From assembly GCA_018224505.1 (NCBI GenBank), contig JAGTVD010000019.1, positions 1-10,398 on the forward strand: a DNA stretch of 10,398 nt, read 5' to 3'. The DNA comes from Desulfatitalea sp. (GTDB taxonomy: Bacteria; Desulfobacterota; Desulfobacteria; Desulfobacterales; Desulfosarcinaceae). This document shows, piece after piece, positions 1 through 6,058 of this stretch. The first letter of the stretch is position 1. Each line of letters opens with the position of its first letter. The notes beneath the pieces are model-generated. The model did not search any database. It was given only the letters and a program-made list of their open reading frames with translations, and was not told the origin of the DNA. The position numbers and the translations under genes were made by a program.

Positions 1-70
1 GCCCGATCAGCGGATTCAAAATCCTCGGAATAGCTCGCTATGCCTCCGGTTTTGAATCCGCTGATCGGGC
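1..70. repeat. 70-bp near-perfect palindrome (REP/MITE-like or terminator-like hairpin)
   Basis: Positions 1-21 and 50-70 are exact reverse complements (21-bp arms). The middle is also dyad-symmetric: ATAGC (30-34) pairs with GCTAT (37-41) around a 2-nt loop, and a few pairs (23/48, 27/44, 28/43) continue between the two stems, leaving a small internal bubble. The whole unit is therefore one long cruciform or hairpin with its centre at 35/36. It lies 53 bp past the stop of the leftward radical SAM gene, so in RNA it could end or stabilise that transcript. There is no T-run on the visible side, and the palindrome may extend left of the window. Length and internal structure resemble dispersed intergenic palindromes (REP/MITE type), but only one copy lies in the window, so membership of a repeat family is inferred. 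Confidence 0.8.
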
Positions 71-123
71 CAATCCGACCCAAATCCGGGCGCCTCAAAT
101 GCGAATTTATTGTTTCGCGAGCC

Positions 124-1182
124 CTAAGGGTAACGGTAGACCCTGCTCTGCCAGTTGCGTATGCGCCACCGGTCCGGCCCTTTTTCCACGATGGCGTCGG
201 GGGTCAGGGCCACTTTGCCGCCGCCACCGGGAAGATCCACCATCAAATGGGGCATTCCCATGCCGGATAGCGGCCCCCGCAGTGCCGCCAGCAGCGCAAG
301 CCCGCGTTCGATGGGCACTTGGAAGTGACGTGTGCCCGGTACCCGGTCCAGCAAGTGCAGATAATAGGGTTTCACCCGGACCCCCAGCAGATCCTCCATC
401 AAGGCAGTGAGTACATCGGGGTCGTCGTTGACCCCTTTGAGCAGTACGGTCTGGCTGCCGAGGGGGATGCCCGCATCAGCCAGCAGGCGGCACGCTTCAG
501 CCGCCGCGGGCGTGATTTCCGCCGAATGGTTGAAATGGATGTTGACATACAAAGGATGGAAAGTGGCCAACAGGGCGGCCAGAGCAGGTGTCACCCGTTG
601 GGGCAGCACGCTGGGTATGCGGGTGTGAATGCGCAGCCGACGTACGTGGCCCATCGCGCGCAGATCGGTCAGGATGCCCCCCAGCGCCTCGTCATTGAGC
701 ATCAGGGGATCCCCGCCCGACAGGATCACCTCGTGGATATCGGATTGCCGGCGGATATAGGTCAGTGCCCGGTCCAGCAATGTCCGGGTAATCCGGGCCT
801 CGCCCGCTACCCGGCGCTTGCGCATGCAGAAGCGGCAGTGGACGGCGCACTGTTCGGACACCAGCAGCACCACCCGCCCCGGATAGCGATGAATCACCTG
901 GGGGGCCGGAGATTGGCGCTCCTCGGCCAGGGGATCGGCGCACCCTGTTAGATCCTGGAGCTCCTCGGGGCTGGGAATCACCTGGCGCCCCAAGGGATCG
1001 TCGGGGGATTTAATCAGCGAATAAAAATAGGGATTGATGCGCATGGGAAAGCGTGTCTGCAAATGCACCCAATCCTCGCCGGTCCCGCCCCACCCGGCCG
1101 GCGGCCTGTCGATGCAGGTGTCTGCCAACTGGCGCCCGTTTGGGAAATCGAAGGCAGATGGGGGATAACGGTATATAGACAT
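124..1182 (-). CDS. KamA/EpmB-like radical SAM aminomutase (lysine 2,3-aminomutase family)
   Basis: This 352-residue protein belongs to the PLP-dependent radical SAM aminomutases. It has the cluster motif CAVHCRFCMRKR (C112, C116, C119), a GGDP SAM-binding motif (156-159), an NHSAE segment near 218-222, and PGGGGK near 318-323, whose lysine (K323) matches the PLP-binding lysine of lysine 2,3-aminomutase. D316 and D279 sit where the family has its two substrate-ammonium-binding aspartates. The segment PYYLHLLDRVPGTRHF (272-287) resembles EpmB, the elongation factor P lysine mutase, while the cluster and PLP motifs are more like free-lysine aminomutases. The role could therefore be EF-P modification or beta-lysine synthesis. 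No efp, epmA or ablB is visible to settle this. The gene starts 26 bp after the YchF-like gene and probably shares its transcript. No clear Shine-Dalgarno precedes this ATG. M47 is a possible later start, but residues 30-50 look like the family's usual N-terminal region. Family assignment is strong; the substrate is uncertain. Confidence 0.9.
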   Translation of the reverse strand: MSIYRYPPSAFDFPNGRQLADTCIDRPPAGWGGTGEDWVHLQTRFPMRINPYFYSLIKSPDDPLGRQVIPSPEELQDLTGCADPLAEERQSPAPQVIHRYPGRVVLLVSEQCAVHCRFCMRKRRVAGEARITRTLLDRALTYIRRQSDIHEVILSGGDPLMLNDEALGGILTDLRAMGHVRRLRIHTRIPSVLPQRVTPALAALLATFHPLYVNIHFNHSAEITPAAAEACRLLADAGIPLGSQTVLLKGVNDDPDVLTALMEDLLGVRVKPYYLHLLDRVPGTRHFQVPIERGLALLAALRGPLSGMGMPHLMVDLPGGGGKVALTPDAIVEKGPDRWRIRNWQSRVYRYP

Positions 1183-1208
1183 AGAAAAATATTAAGTTTT
1201 AAGTGTTC

Positions 1209-2243
1209 CTACACATTGAATCGGAAATGCACGATGTCGCCATCCCGCACCTCGTAGGTTTTGCCCTCCAACCGCACCTTGGCCTGTTTGCGTGCCTCGG
1301 CATAGGTGCCGGCAGCCATCAGGTCATCGTAGGCCAACACCTCGGCACGGATAAAACCTTTTTTTATGTCCGAATGGATCACCTCGGCGGCATCCACGGC
1401 GGCGGTCCCCGCCTGAATTGTCCAGGCGCGCACTTCATCTTCGCCCACGGTGAAAAAGGAGATTCGGCCCAGGAGGCTGTAGGAAGCGTGGATCACACGG
1501 TCCATGGCGGACGCCTGGATGTCGAAGGCGGCGAGAAAAGCCCGGGCCTCCTCGGCACTCATCTGGCCCAACTCCTGTTCCAGCTTGCCCCGGATGGCCA
1601 GGCACTGCGCACTGCCTTCGGGCAGACCTTGCGCCGGCAGCGCGTCATCCTCATCGGCATTGTTGTACAGCACCAGGCAGGGCTTGGCCGACAAGAAGGC
1701 GTACCCCCTGAGCAAACGCGCACCGGCCAGCTCGGCGAACCGGCGCAGGGGGGTTTCGTTGTTCAGGTGGACAGCGCATTGCTCCAGAAGCGCCATCTCC
1801 TCGGCATCCGGCTTTTTGCCCCGTTTCTGGTCCATGGCCAGACGCTCCAGACGCTTTTCCACCACCACCAGGTCCGAGAGCATCAACTCCTGATCGATGG
1901 CCTGAAAATCGGCCACAAGCGAAGGCGCCCGCCCATCCACACCCTGGAAGTGGCGAATGACATGCAGCAGCGCATCGCAGTCGCGCACCTGGGTCCAGAT
2001 CGTTTGCTCCCGGGCCTTGTCCTGAACCCGATCCGCCATGGCCGGCAACAGATAAACCACCTGGGCATATGTGGTTTTGCGCGGTTTGTAGAGCGCCGAC
2101 AGGCGATCCACCCTTTGATCCGGCACATGCACGGTGCCTACCCGGCTTTCCCGGCGTTGTGCCGCATCCAGCCGTGTTTGGGTCAACGCCTCGAATAAAG
2201 TTGTTTTACCGGCCCCGGGAAGGCCGATCAATCCCAGCTTCAT
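1209..2243 (-). CDS. YchF-like (Obg-family) P-loop GTPase/ATPase, divergent
   Basis: This 344-residue protein has an N-terminal P-loop (GLPGAGKTT, 7-15), a middle coiled/helical insert (about 115-175), an NNADED stretch (194-199) where YchF carries its altered G4 motif, and a C-terminal DUF933/TGS-like domain (about 262-344) ending HFRFNV. That C-terminal part (VRAWTIQAGT, VIHSDIKKGFIRAEV, LRLEGK-like) is very close to canonical YchF, a ribosome-associated nucleotidase. The G domain is not: the usual switch II DIAGLVxGA is replaced around 60-75 by a sequence with no DxxG, and the P-loop differs from the usual GLPNVGKST. It is more likely a paralogue than the housekeeping YchF. I chose ATG 2243 because AGGTGG lies 6 bp upstream and MKLGLIGLPG matches family N termini; an upstream start at 2309 would add 22 unconserved residues. 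It is the first gene of a leftward pair with the radical SAM gene. Confidence 0.88.
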   Translation of the reverse strand: MKLGLIGLPGAGKTTLFEALTQTRLDAAQRRESRVGTVHVPDQRVDRLSALYKPRKTTYAQVVYLLPAMADRVQDKAREQTIWTQVRDCDALLHVIRHFQGVDGRAPSLVADFQAIDQELMLSDLVVVEKRLERLAMDQKRGKKPDAEEMALLEQCAVHLNNETPLRRFAELAGARLLRGYAFLSAKPCLVLYNNADEDDALPAQGLPEGSAQCLAIRGKLEQELGQMSAEEARAFLAAFDIQASAMDRVIHASYSLLGRISFFTVGEDEVRAWTIQAGTAAVDAAEVIHSDIKKGFIRAEVLAYDDLMAAGTYAEARKQAKVRLEGKTYEVRDGDIVHFRFNV

Positions 2244-2541
2244 ATGCACCACCTGCTTATAAAAGGTCGACGGTGCGGACCGCGCACACCCGGGCCGGCA
2301 CCCATCCAAAAACAGACTTACTACCGCCGTTCGATGGTCAATGCAAGGATTCTATCGGCATCACTTCAAAAACATTATATAATCGACAATATACACTCGC
2401 TTAAAACTTAACACCGGACGCATAAAACTTTCCTTTGACATCCCCCCCCAACTTCGGTAGGGGCTAGTGGTTGCCCACACATTGCCGCACATCCATCCCA
2501 TTCCGCCACGGAACGTGGCCTGTGAATTTTTGGAGAGAATT
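2244..2541. promoter_or_regulatory. Divergent intergenic region between the YchF-like and PAS-LuxR genes
   Basis: This 298-bp region should hold promoters for both flanking genes. ATTATATAAT at 2374-2383 is palindromic and supplies a TATAAT -10 box on each strand (2378-2383 plus; 2374-2379 minus), though neither has a good -35 at normal spacing. A perfect TTGACA lies at 2435-2440 on the plus strand, but the spot 17 bp downstream is TAGGGG, a poor -10. A run of eight C (2442-2449) leads into a UUCG-loop hairpin (2446-2463). A second inverted repeat, GCCACG-GAA-CGTGGC, lies at 2505-2519, just before the PAS gene's ribosome binding site. No small ORF here has a convincing start. Promoter assignment is tentative. 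Confidence 0.4.
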
Positions 2542-3675
2542 ATGGGTCAAACAGCCAAAGCCCCGCAATCCACATCGTGCCGGACACCGCTCAAAAAATC
2601 GGCCAACCGGCAAGCCACGATTACCGTGGGTCAAGCCCAACGGCAGATCAGACAACTACATGCCCAAATCACCCAACTCACATCCGCCAACGACGCGCAC
2701 AGCAAGACCCGGGAGGCATTGCACGACCTGGAAAGACGTTACCAATCCCTGGTGGAGAACATCCCGGATGTGGTCTACTCACTGGATGAAAAAGGCATTA
2801 TCGTCACGATCAATCCGGCGGTGGCAATCTATGGCTATACACCCGGCGAGTTGATTGGGCGGCCTTTTGTGGACCTGATCGACCCCACCGATCGGGATCG
2901 GGTGGTCAATGCCTATTTTGAGGTGGTGGCCCAAGGCAAGGATTACACGCGTACCCAGAGATTCCGCATCCTGACCCGGTCCGGCGAGACCCGGTGGCTT
3001 GAAGCCAATTGCGCCATCCGTTTTACGCCCCGCGGCCATTTCATCCTCCAGGAGGGGGTATGCCGGGACATCACCGAAAACACGCAGATCGAAAACAACC
3101 TCATCAAGGCTCACGAAGCCCTTGAAGAGAAGGTGCGCCTGCGCACGCGGGAGCTGTTGCAAGCCAATGCGGAGCTGCAGAAAGAGATAGAAGAACGCCG
3201 CGCCATGGAACAGATTCTGCGCGATCGGGAACGGGACTTGCAGGTGGAAAAGACCAATCTGGAGGAAACCAATACCGCATTGCGGGTGTTGCTCAAACGC
3301 CGGGAGGCCGACAAAAGGGCCCTGCAGGAGCAGGTGATGTACAATGTGAAGAAACTGGTCTTGCCCTATCTGCACAAGGCGCAGAAAGAGATTACCGATG
3401 AACGGCATAAAACCTATTTGGGTATTGCCGAAGCCAACCTGGGAGATCTGACCTGCGGTTTTTCGCGTCGCCTGTCCCTGGCCTATTATGGGTTGACGGT
3501 ATCGGAACTCAAAGTGGCCGATTTTATAAGAAAAGGCAAAAAAACCAGAGAGATTGCGGCGTTGCTGGGTTTGTCATCCCGAACCGTGGAAGCCTTTCGG
3601 CAAAGCATCCGCACCAAACTGCTCCTGCAAAACAAGAAAGTCAACCTGTGCACCTTTCTCATGTCCATTAAATAA
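2542..3675 (+). CDS. PAS domain, coiled coil and LuxR-type HTH transcriptional regulator
   Basis: This 377-residue protein appears soluble, with no signal peptide or membrane segment. In order it has a basic, Gln-rich N-terminal coil (about 20-65), one PAS domain with a PAC-like end (about 66-180; SLVENIPDVVYSLD, GYTPGELIGR, GVCRDITE), a long charged coiled coil (about 185-270), a helical linker, and a C-terminal LuxR/GerE helix-turn-helix (about 315-375; LTVSELKVADFIRKGKKTRE, LLGLSSRTVE). There is no histidine kinase, receiver or output enzyme, so sensing and DNA binding sit in one chain. This layout is common in sulfate-reducing Desulfobacterota. The ligand and target genes are unknown. I chose ATG 2542 because GGAGAG lies 4 bp upstream; the in-frame GTG at 2467 would add 25 residues with no conserved character. 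It stands alone, divergent from the YchF-like gene and convergent with the next one, with only 21 bp between stops. Confidence 0.9.
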   Translation: MGQTAKAPQSTSCRTPLKKSANRQATITVGQAQRQIRQLHAQITQLTSANDAHSKTREALHDLERRYQSLVENIPDVVYSLDEKGIIVTINPAVAIYGYTPGELIGRPFVDLIDPTDRDRVVNAYFEVVAQGKDYTRTQRFRILTRSGETRWLEANCAIRFTPRGHFILQEGVCRDITENTQIENNLIKAHEALEEKVRLRTRELLQANAELQKEIEERRAMEQILRDRERDLQVEKTNLEETNTALRVLLKRREADKRALQEQVMYNVKKLVLPYLHKAQKEITDERHKTYLGIAEANLGDLTCGFSRRLSLAYYGLTVSELKVADFIRKGKKTREIAALLGLSSRTVEAFRQSIRTKLLLQNKKVNLCTFLMSIK

Positions 3676-3696
3676 TCATCCAGAAATGGACGGACA

Positions 3697-3990
3697 CTAA
3701 CTATCCCTGCGCTCGGCAAGGCGGCGTACAATCCGATTCAGGGCGCCAAGTTGGCCTTGCAACTCCAGCAATTTGGCTTCCATCAGCAGTGCCAGCACGG
3801 CCATTCGGTTCTCGACCGTTCCGGCCTTGTCCAGCATAGTGTCGATATCGTTCTGCATCTCACGATATTGAGGAAATTTTTCCAAAAAAGCAGCCCGGTC
3901 CCGAAGTGCATCGGCCAACTGCCGCTCTGCATCCCAGGGGCCGGCCGGCTGCCGCCGCATGGTGTTCGGTATATGTAAACGGTGTGCCAT
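3697..3990 (-). CDS. Small helical protein of unknown function
   Basis: I do not recognise a family for this 97-residue protein. After a basic, Pro-containing N terminus (1-20) it is almost entirely amphipathic helix: AERQLADALRDRAAFLEKFP (21-40), a short break, then about 42-95 with heptad-like Leu spacing (MAVLALLMEAKLLELQGQL), which suggests a helical hairpin or coiled-coil dimer. There are no cysteines, no signal peptide and no membrane segment. A strong Shine-Dalgarno (AGGAGG, about 6 bp before the ATG) supports the start. It lies 11 bp after the stop of the DHH phosphoesterase gene on the same strand, so the two are probably co-transcribed from the promoter upstream of that gene and may work together. 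That link is inferred from spacing only. Confidence 0.8.
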   Translation of the reverse strand: MAHRLHIPNTMRRQPAGPWDAERQLADALRDRAAFLEKFPQYREMQNDIDTMLDKAGTVENRMAVLALLMEAKLLELQGQLGALNRIVRRLAERRDS

Positions 3991-4001
3991 GGGGGCCTCC
4001 T

Positions 4002-4886
4002 TTACGGTTCGTTGTGCAATAACACTGCAACGATGTCAGCGATGGTTTGCTCAGCCTGATGAGGGGACAGGGGACATGCACCCGCGCCCCGATGCCCGCC
4101 ACCTCCGTAACGGCTGAGCAATTGTCCCACGTTCACCCGACAGCCGCGGTTCAGGATACTGTGCCCGAGCTTGACAACGGTATGGGGTCCGTCATCGAAT
4201 ATTTTGATATTGACCACCGCTTGCGGGAAGAGCGAGTAAACCAGGAAGCGGTTGCCATCCGGCACCGGCGACAGCCCCCGCAAATCGGTAATCGAAACAT
4301 GGTCCCGCAGCTCTGTATGATCCAGAAGCGACTTTTCGAACAACTTGTTCTGGGTGATGGTCGCATCGCAACGTTGCCGCACCTCCGGATCGGTCATGAC
4401 CTTTTCAATGGCGCTTTTGCGTAACAGGTCCACCAAATGATCGCAATAGGCGCCCGCCGAGGGATCGCGATAGGTGATCGTCATCGACAGAAGCACGAAG
4501 GGGTATCGCTCGGGGTAAAGAATCTCATCCAGGGTCAACTGGGCCGCGTCGATCCGATCGGTATGATGCACCAGCGTTTCGAACCGGCCACCCAACGCCT
4601 CCTCGTAATACGCCTGGACCAATCCGGCTGCTGAAGGCGCCATACGATAGATGCCCTTGTAATCGAACCGGGGCACATTGGAAACGTGGTGATCGAACCA
4701 CAAATCGACATCGCCCCCCAATGGCAGATTAGCCACCACATCATGGGGCGTGAGGGGCACCAGACCGGCCTGCATATCCGCCGGTTGCGCCCATACCACC
4801 GGCAATTGGCCGCCCAAGGCTTCTTTCAAAAGCACCGCGCATACCACGCCATCAAAATCGGGTCGTGTGATAATTCGTGTCTGCAT
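4002..4886 (-). CDS. DHH-family phosphoesterase (exopolyphosphatase/oligonucleotidase-like)
   Basis: This 294-residue protein has the two-lobed DHH/DHHA1 layout. Motif I is RPDFDG (8-13; D10 and D12 as metal ligands, with Arg where many relatives have His), the DHH signature is FDHH (64-67), a further acidic/His segment HHTDRIDAA lies at 108-115 (D110/D114), and the C-terminal DHHA1 signature is YGGGGHRGAGAC (260-271). Relatives are Mn2+-dependent hydrolases of phosphoanhydride or phosphodiester bonds: polyphosphate, pyrophosphate, short oligonucleotides, pAp or cyclic dinucleotides. The substrate cannot be told from sequence, and the protein lacks PAS, GGDEF or CBS domains. I prefer ATG 4886 (GGCAGAGGG just upstream) to ATG 4925, which has no ribosome binding site and would lie only about 5 nt from the predicted transcript start. 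It is followed by the 97-residue helical protein 11 bp on. Confidence 0.88.
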   Translation of the reverse strand: MQTRIITRPDFDGVVCAVLLKEALGGQLPVVWAQPADMQAGLVPLTPHDVVANLPLGGDVDLWFDHHVSNVPRFDYKGIYRMAPSAAGLVQAYYEEALGGRFETLVHHTDRIDAAQLTLDEILYPERYPFVLLSMTITYRDPSAGAYCDHLVDLLRKSAIEKVMTDPEVRQRCDATITQNKLFEKSLLDHTELRDHVSITDLRGLSPVPDGNRFLVYSLFPQAVVNIKIFDDGPHTVVKLGHSILNRGCRVNVGQLLSRYGGGGHRGAGACPLSPHQAEQTIADIVAVLLHNEP

Positions 4887-4936
4887 CGCCCTCTGCCTGG
4901 ATCGACCAGTGTTAAATAGCGCCATGGTTTTTAATC

Positions 4937-4965
4937 AAGATAACAGCAGCGATGCGCAAATGCAA
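4937..4965 (-). promoter_or_regulatory. Sigma70-type promoter for the DHH phosphoesterase pair
   Basis: On the minus strand TTGCAT (4965-4960) and TATCTT (4942-4937) are separated by exactly 17 bp. The start of transcription would fall near 4930, giving a leader of about 44 nt to the ATG at 4886. This supports that start over the one at 4925. The remainder of the 190-bp gap up to 5076 shows no gene. Confidence 0.5.
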
Positions 4966-5047
4966 CATTGCCGCGGGTTCGTCAGTATGTCCCGGTGAGC
5001 CTTTTTGTTTTAAGATATCCGAGTGGTAGCAAGGTGTGGGAGTATTT

Positions 5048-5073
5048 AAAAAAGTTAAATGCGAAGGGCTCGC
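5048..5073 (-). terminator. Weak candidate terminator after the 102-residue protein gene
   Basis: Just past the TAG stop on the minus strand, GCGA (5073-5070) can pair with TCGC (5064-5061) around a 5-nt loop, followed by an AT-rich stretch with six T (5053-5048). A 4-bp stem and a 7-nt gap before the T-run make this a poor intrinsic terminator. Confidence 0.25.
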
Positions 5074-5076
5074 GGG

Positions 5077-5385
5077 CTACAACGGTTGGCCGTCCGGCGA
5101 CATTTTGGTTACGATCTGGCCGGTGCCGTCCAGCAGAAACAGCAGAAAACCGCCCTGAACCGCATAACGCGTCAGGTCTTCGAATATTATAGCCTGAATC
5201 TCAAGGGACAGACCGGGCTGTTTGACCAAATGCAGCACCCCCTGCTGTGCCGTGTCGCGATCCTTGAATACGGGGATAAAGGTGATGTCCAGCGCATCAT
5301 CACGCTGCCCCAGGATGTTCTCTTGCTGACCTGGATTCTGGACCACCACGTAGACCCAGGCGGTGTTCTCTATGATTTGACCCAT
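5077..5385 (-). CDS. Conserved-looking small cytoplasmic protein of unknown function
   Basis: This 102-residue protein is not confidently recognised. It begins MGQIIENTAWVYVVVQNPG and has a beta-rich N terminus, a middle segment DITFIPVFKDRDTAQQGVLH (33-52), the helix/strand LEIQAIIFEDLTRYAVQGGF (61-80) and a strand plus turn, LLFLLDGTGQIV (81-92). The pattern of a beta strand, then 'IPVFKD', then a helix faintly recalls SseB N-terminal-type domains, but this is a guess. There is no signal peptide, cysteine or membrane segment. An AGGAGG Shine-Dalgarno, 6 bp before the ATG at 5385, fixes the start; an in-frame ATG 24 codons upstream lacks one. A strong promoter about 140 nt upstream drives it, so it may be well expressed. 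Confidence 0.8.
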   Translation of the reverse strand: MGQIIENTAWVYVVVQNPGQQENILGQRDDALDITFIPVFKDRDTAQQGVLHLVKQPGLSLEIQAIIFEDLTRYAVQGGFLLFLLDGTGQIVTKMSPDGQPL

Positions 5386-5532
5386 GGTTTGCCTCCTCGA
5401 AAAGGATGGTCTCGATGAATATCGATCTCCACTGTTGCCCATGCATCCGCCGTCCAAACGTGATATCCGATATGGAAATGGGCGTGGCCGAACTGTCAGA
5501 TTGCATTGTTGTGCGAAACCATCAAACTGTGG
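5386..5532 (-). promoter_or_regulatory. Long 5' leader of the 102-residue protein gene
   Basis: If transcription starts near 5526 on the minus strand, the message carries about 140 nt before the ATG at 5385. The leader includes a small hairpin (TCGAT-GAAT-ATCGA as read on plus, 5412-5425) about 27 nt before the start codon, upstream of the AGGAGG. I cannot match it to a known riboswitch class, and no credible leader peptide is evident. Confidence 0.3.
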
Positions 5533-5561
5533 CTTATAGAGAACACCGGCAAGCGTGTCAA
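5533..5561 (-). promoter_or_regulatory. Strong sigma70-type promoter for the 102-residue protein gene
   Basis: On the minus strand a consensus -35 TTGACA (5561-5556) is followed after 17 bp by TATAAG (5538-5533). This is the closest match to the sigma70 consensus in the window. It points leftward into the gene at 5077-5385. Confidence 0.6.
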
Positions 5562-5597
5562 GCCTGACGCGATAATTAGCCTTTCGGCAAATAGCGC

Positions 5598-5625
5598 TTT
5601 ACTTTTGTGCCGGCCTGATTATACT
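5598..5625 (+). promoter_or_regulatory. Candidate sigma70 promoter for the acidic-tail protein gene
   Basis: TTTACT (5598-5603) and TATACT (5620-5625) are separated by 16 bp on the plus strand. The transcript would start near 5632, about 36 nt before the ATG at 5668. It also argues against the TTG at 5506 as start, since that lies upstream of the promoter. Confidence 0.45.
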
Positions 5626-5667
5626 GGCGCACCAAATTCGGATAGCTGTTCTGGGAAGGAGTCGGTA

Positions 5668-6003
5668 ATGGATTCAACGTTTATAGTACCCCCAGATTTT
5701 CAACAAGGTATGCATCGCCTGATGCCCTACATGTCCCATGAGTTGCGCAACGACCCGCAACGATTGGAAACCATCATGCTGTTTTACAAGCTGGGTGGTG
5801 ACAAGTTGGCCAAAATCGTCATCGATGCCTTCAACCAGACCCAGCGGTTGCTCAAAGTCCATGAACAACGTTTGCGCTTGAGAATCTCGCTGATGGATAC
5901 GTTGGAAGATATGGAAAAGGAGGATGACGATGATGACGATGGCGACGATGAGGAGGATCGGAATGCCTCGGATGATAATGAAGACGATCTGACCGACTAC
6001 TGA
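5668..6003 (+). CDS. Small protein with helical body and highly acidic C-terminal tail, unknown function
   Basis: I recognise no family for this 111-residue protein. Residues 1-80 look like a compact helical domain (MHRLMPYMSHELRNDPQRLE at 15-34; KLAKIVIDAFNQTQRLLKVH at 46-65; a basic helix EQRLRLRIS at 66-74). From about 79 to the end, over half the residues are Asp or Glu, including the block EDDDDDDGDDEE (85-96), encoded by a run of GAT/GAC/GAG codons, and the protein ends DDLTDY. There is no signal peptide or membrane span. The start at 5668 has GAAGGAG upstream and its own candidate promoter. A basic helix followed by an acidic tail could suit self-masking, metal binding or nucleic-acid mimicry, but nothing shows which. 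It is a single-gene unit converging on the MetAP gene. Confidence 0.8.
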   Translation: MDSTFIVPPDFQQGMHRLMPYMSHELRNDPQRLETIMLFYKLGGDKLAKIVIDAFNQTQRLLKVHEQRLRLRISLMDTLEDMEKEDDDDDDGDDEEDRNASDDNEDDLTDY

Positions 6004-6018
6004 TTCACACCCCGGGCA

Positions 6019-6054
6019 GGCATCCGAACCGGTGCGCATGCGGTCCGGCGTGCC
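6019..6054. terminator. Hairpin between convergent genes, possible bidirectional terminator
   Basis: GGCATCCGAACCG (6019-6031) pairs with CGGTCCGGCGTGCC (6041-6054) with one mismatch, one wobble and one bulge, leaving a 9-nt loop. It fills most of the 55-bp gap between the stops at 6003 and 6059. Neither side has a T-run, so intrinsic termination would be weak. Confidence 0.4.
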
Positions 6055-6058
6055 AATG

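Noticed and set aside
1..70. CRISPR repeat or tRNA-like cloverleaf
   Set aside because: There is only one unit with no regular spacers, and the structure is a single long hairpin with no T-loop or acceptor features.
319..951. 210-codon rightward open frame
   Set aside because: It is the antisense shadow of the radical SAM gene, which has intact cluster and PLP motifs.
1203..2198. 331-codon rightward open frame
   Set aside because: It lies wholly antisense to the YchF-like gene, whose DUF933 end and P-loop are clearly real; its own translation has no recognisable domain and it lacks a ribosome site.
2467..2541. Upstream GTG start for the PAS-LuxR regulator
   Set aside because: No ribosome site; the segment contains the hairpin and inverted repeat, and ATG 2542 has GGAGAG at good spacing.
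2779..3408. 209-codon leftward open frame
   Set aside because: It is antisense to the PAS and coiled-coil coding region; no ribosome site or family resemblance.
4887..4925. Upstream ATG start for the DHH phosphoesterase
   Set aside because: It would lie about 5 nt from the predicted transcript start, has no ribosome site, and the added residues are outside the fold.
5506..5667. Upstream TTG start that would add 54 residues to the acidic-tail protein
   Set aside because: The candidate promoter at 5598-5625 lies inside it, there is no ribosome site at 5506, and a good one precedes ATG 5668.
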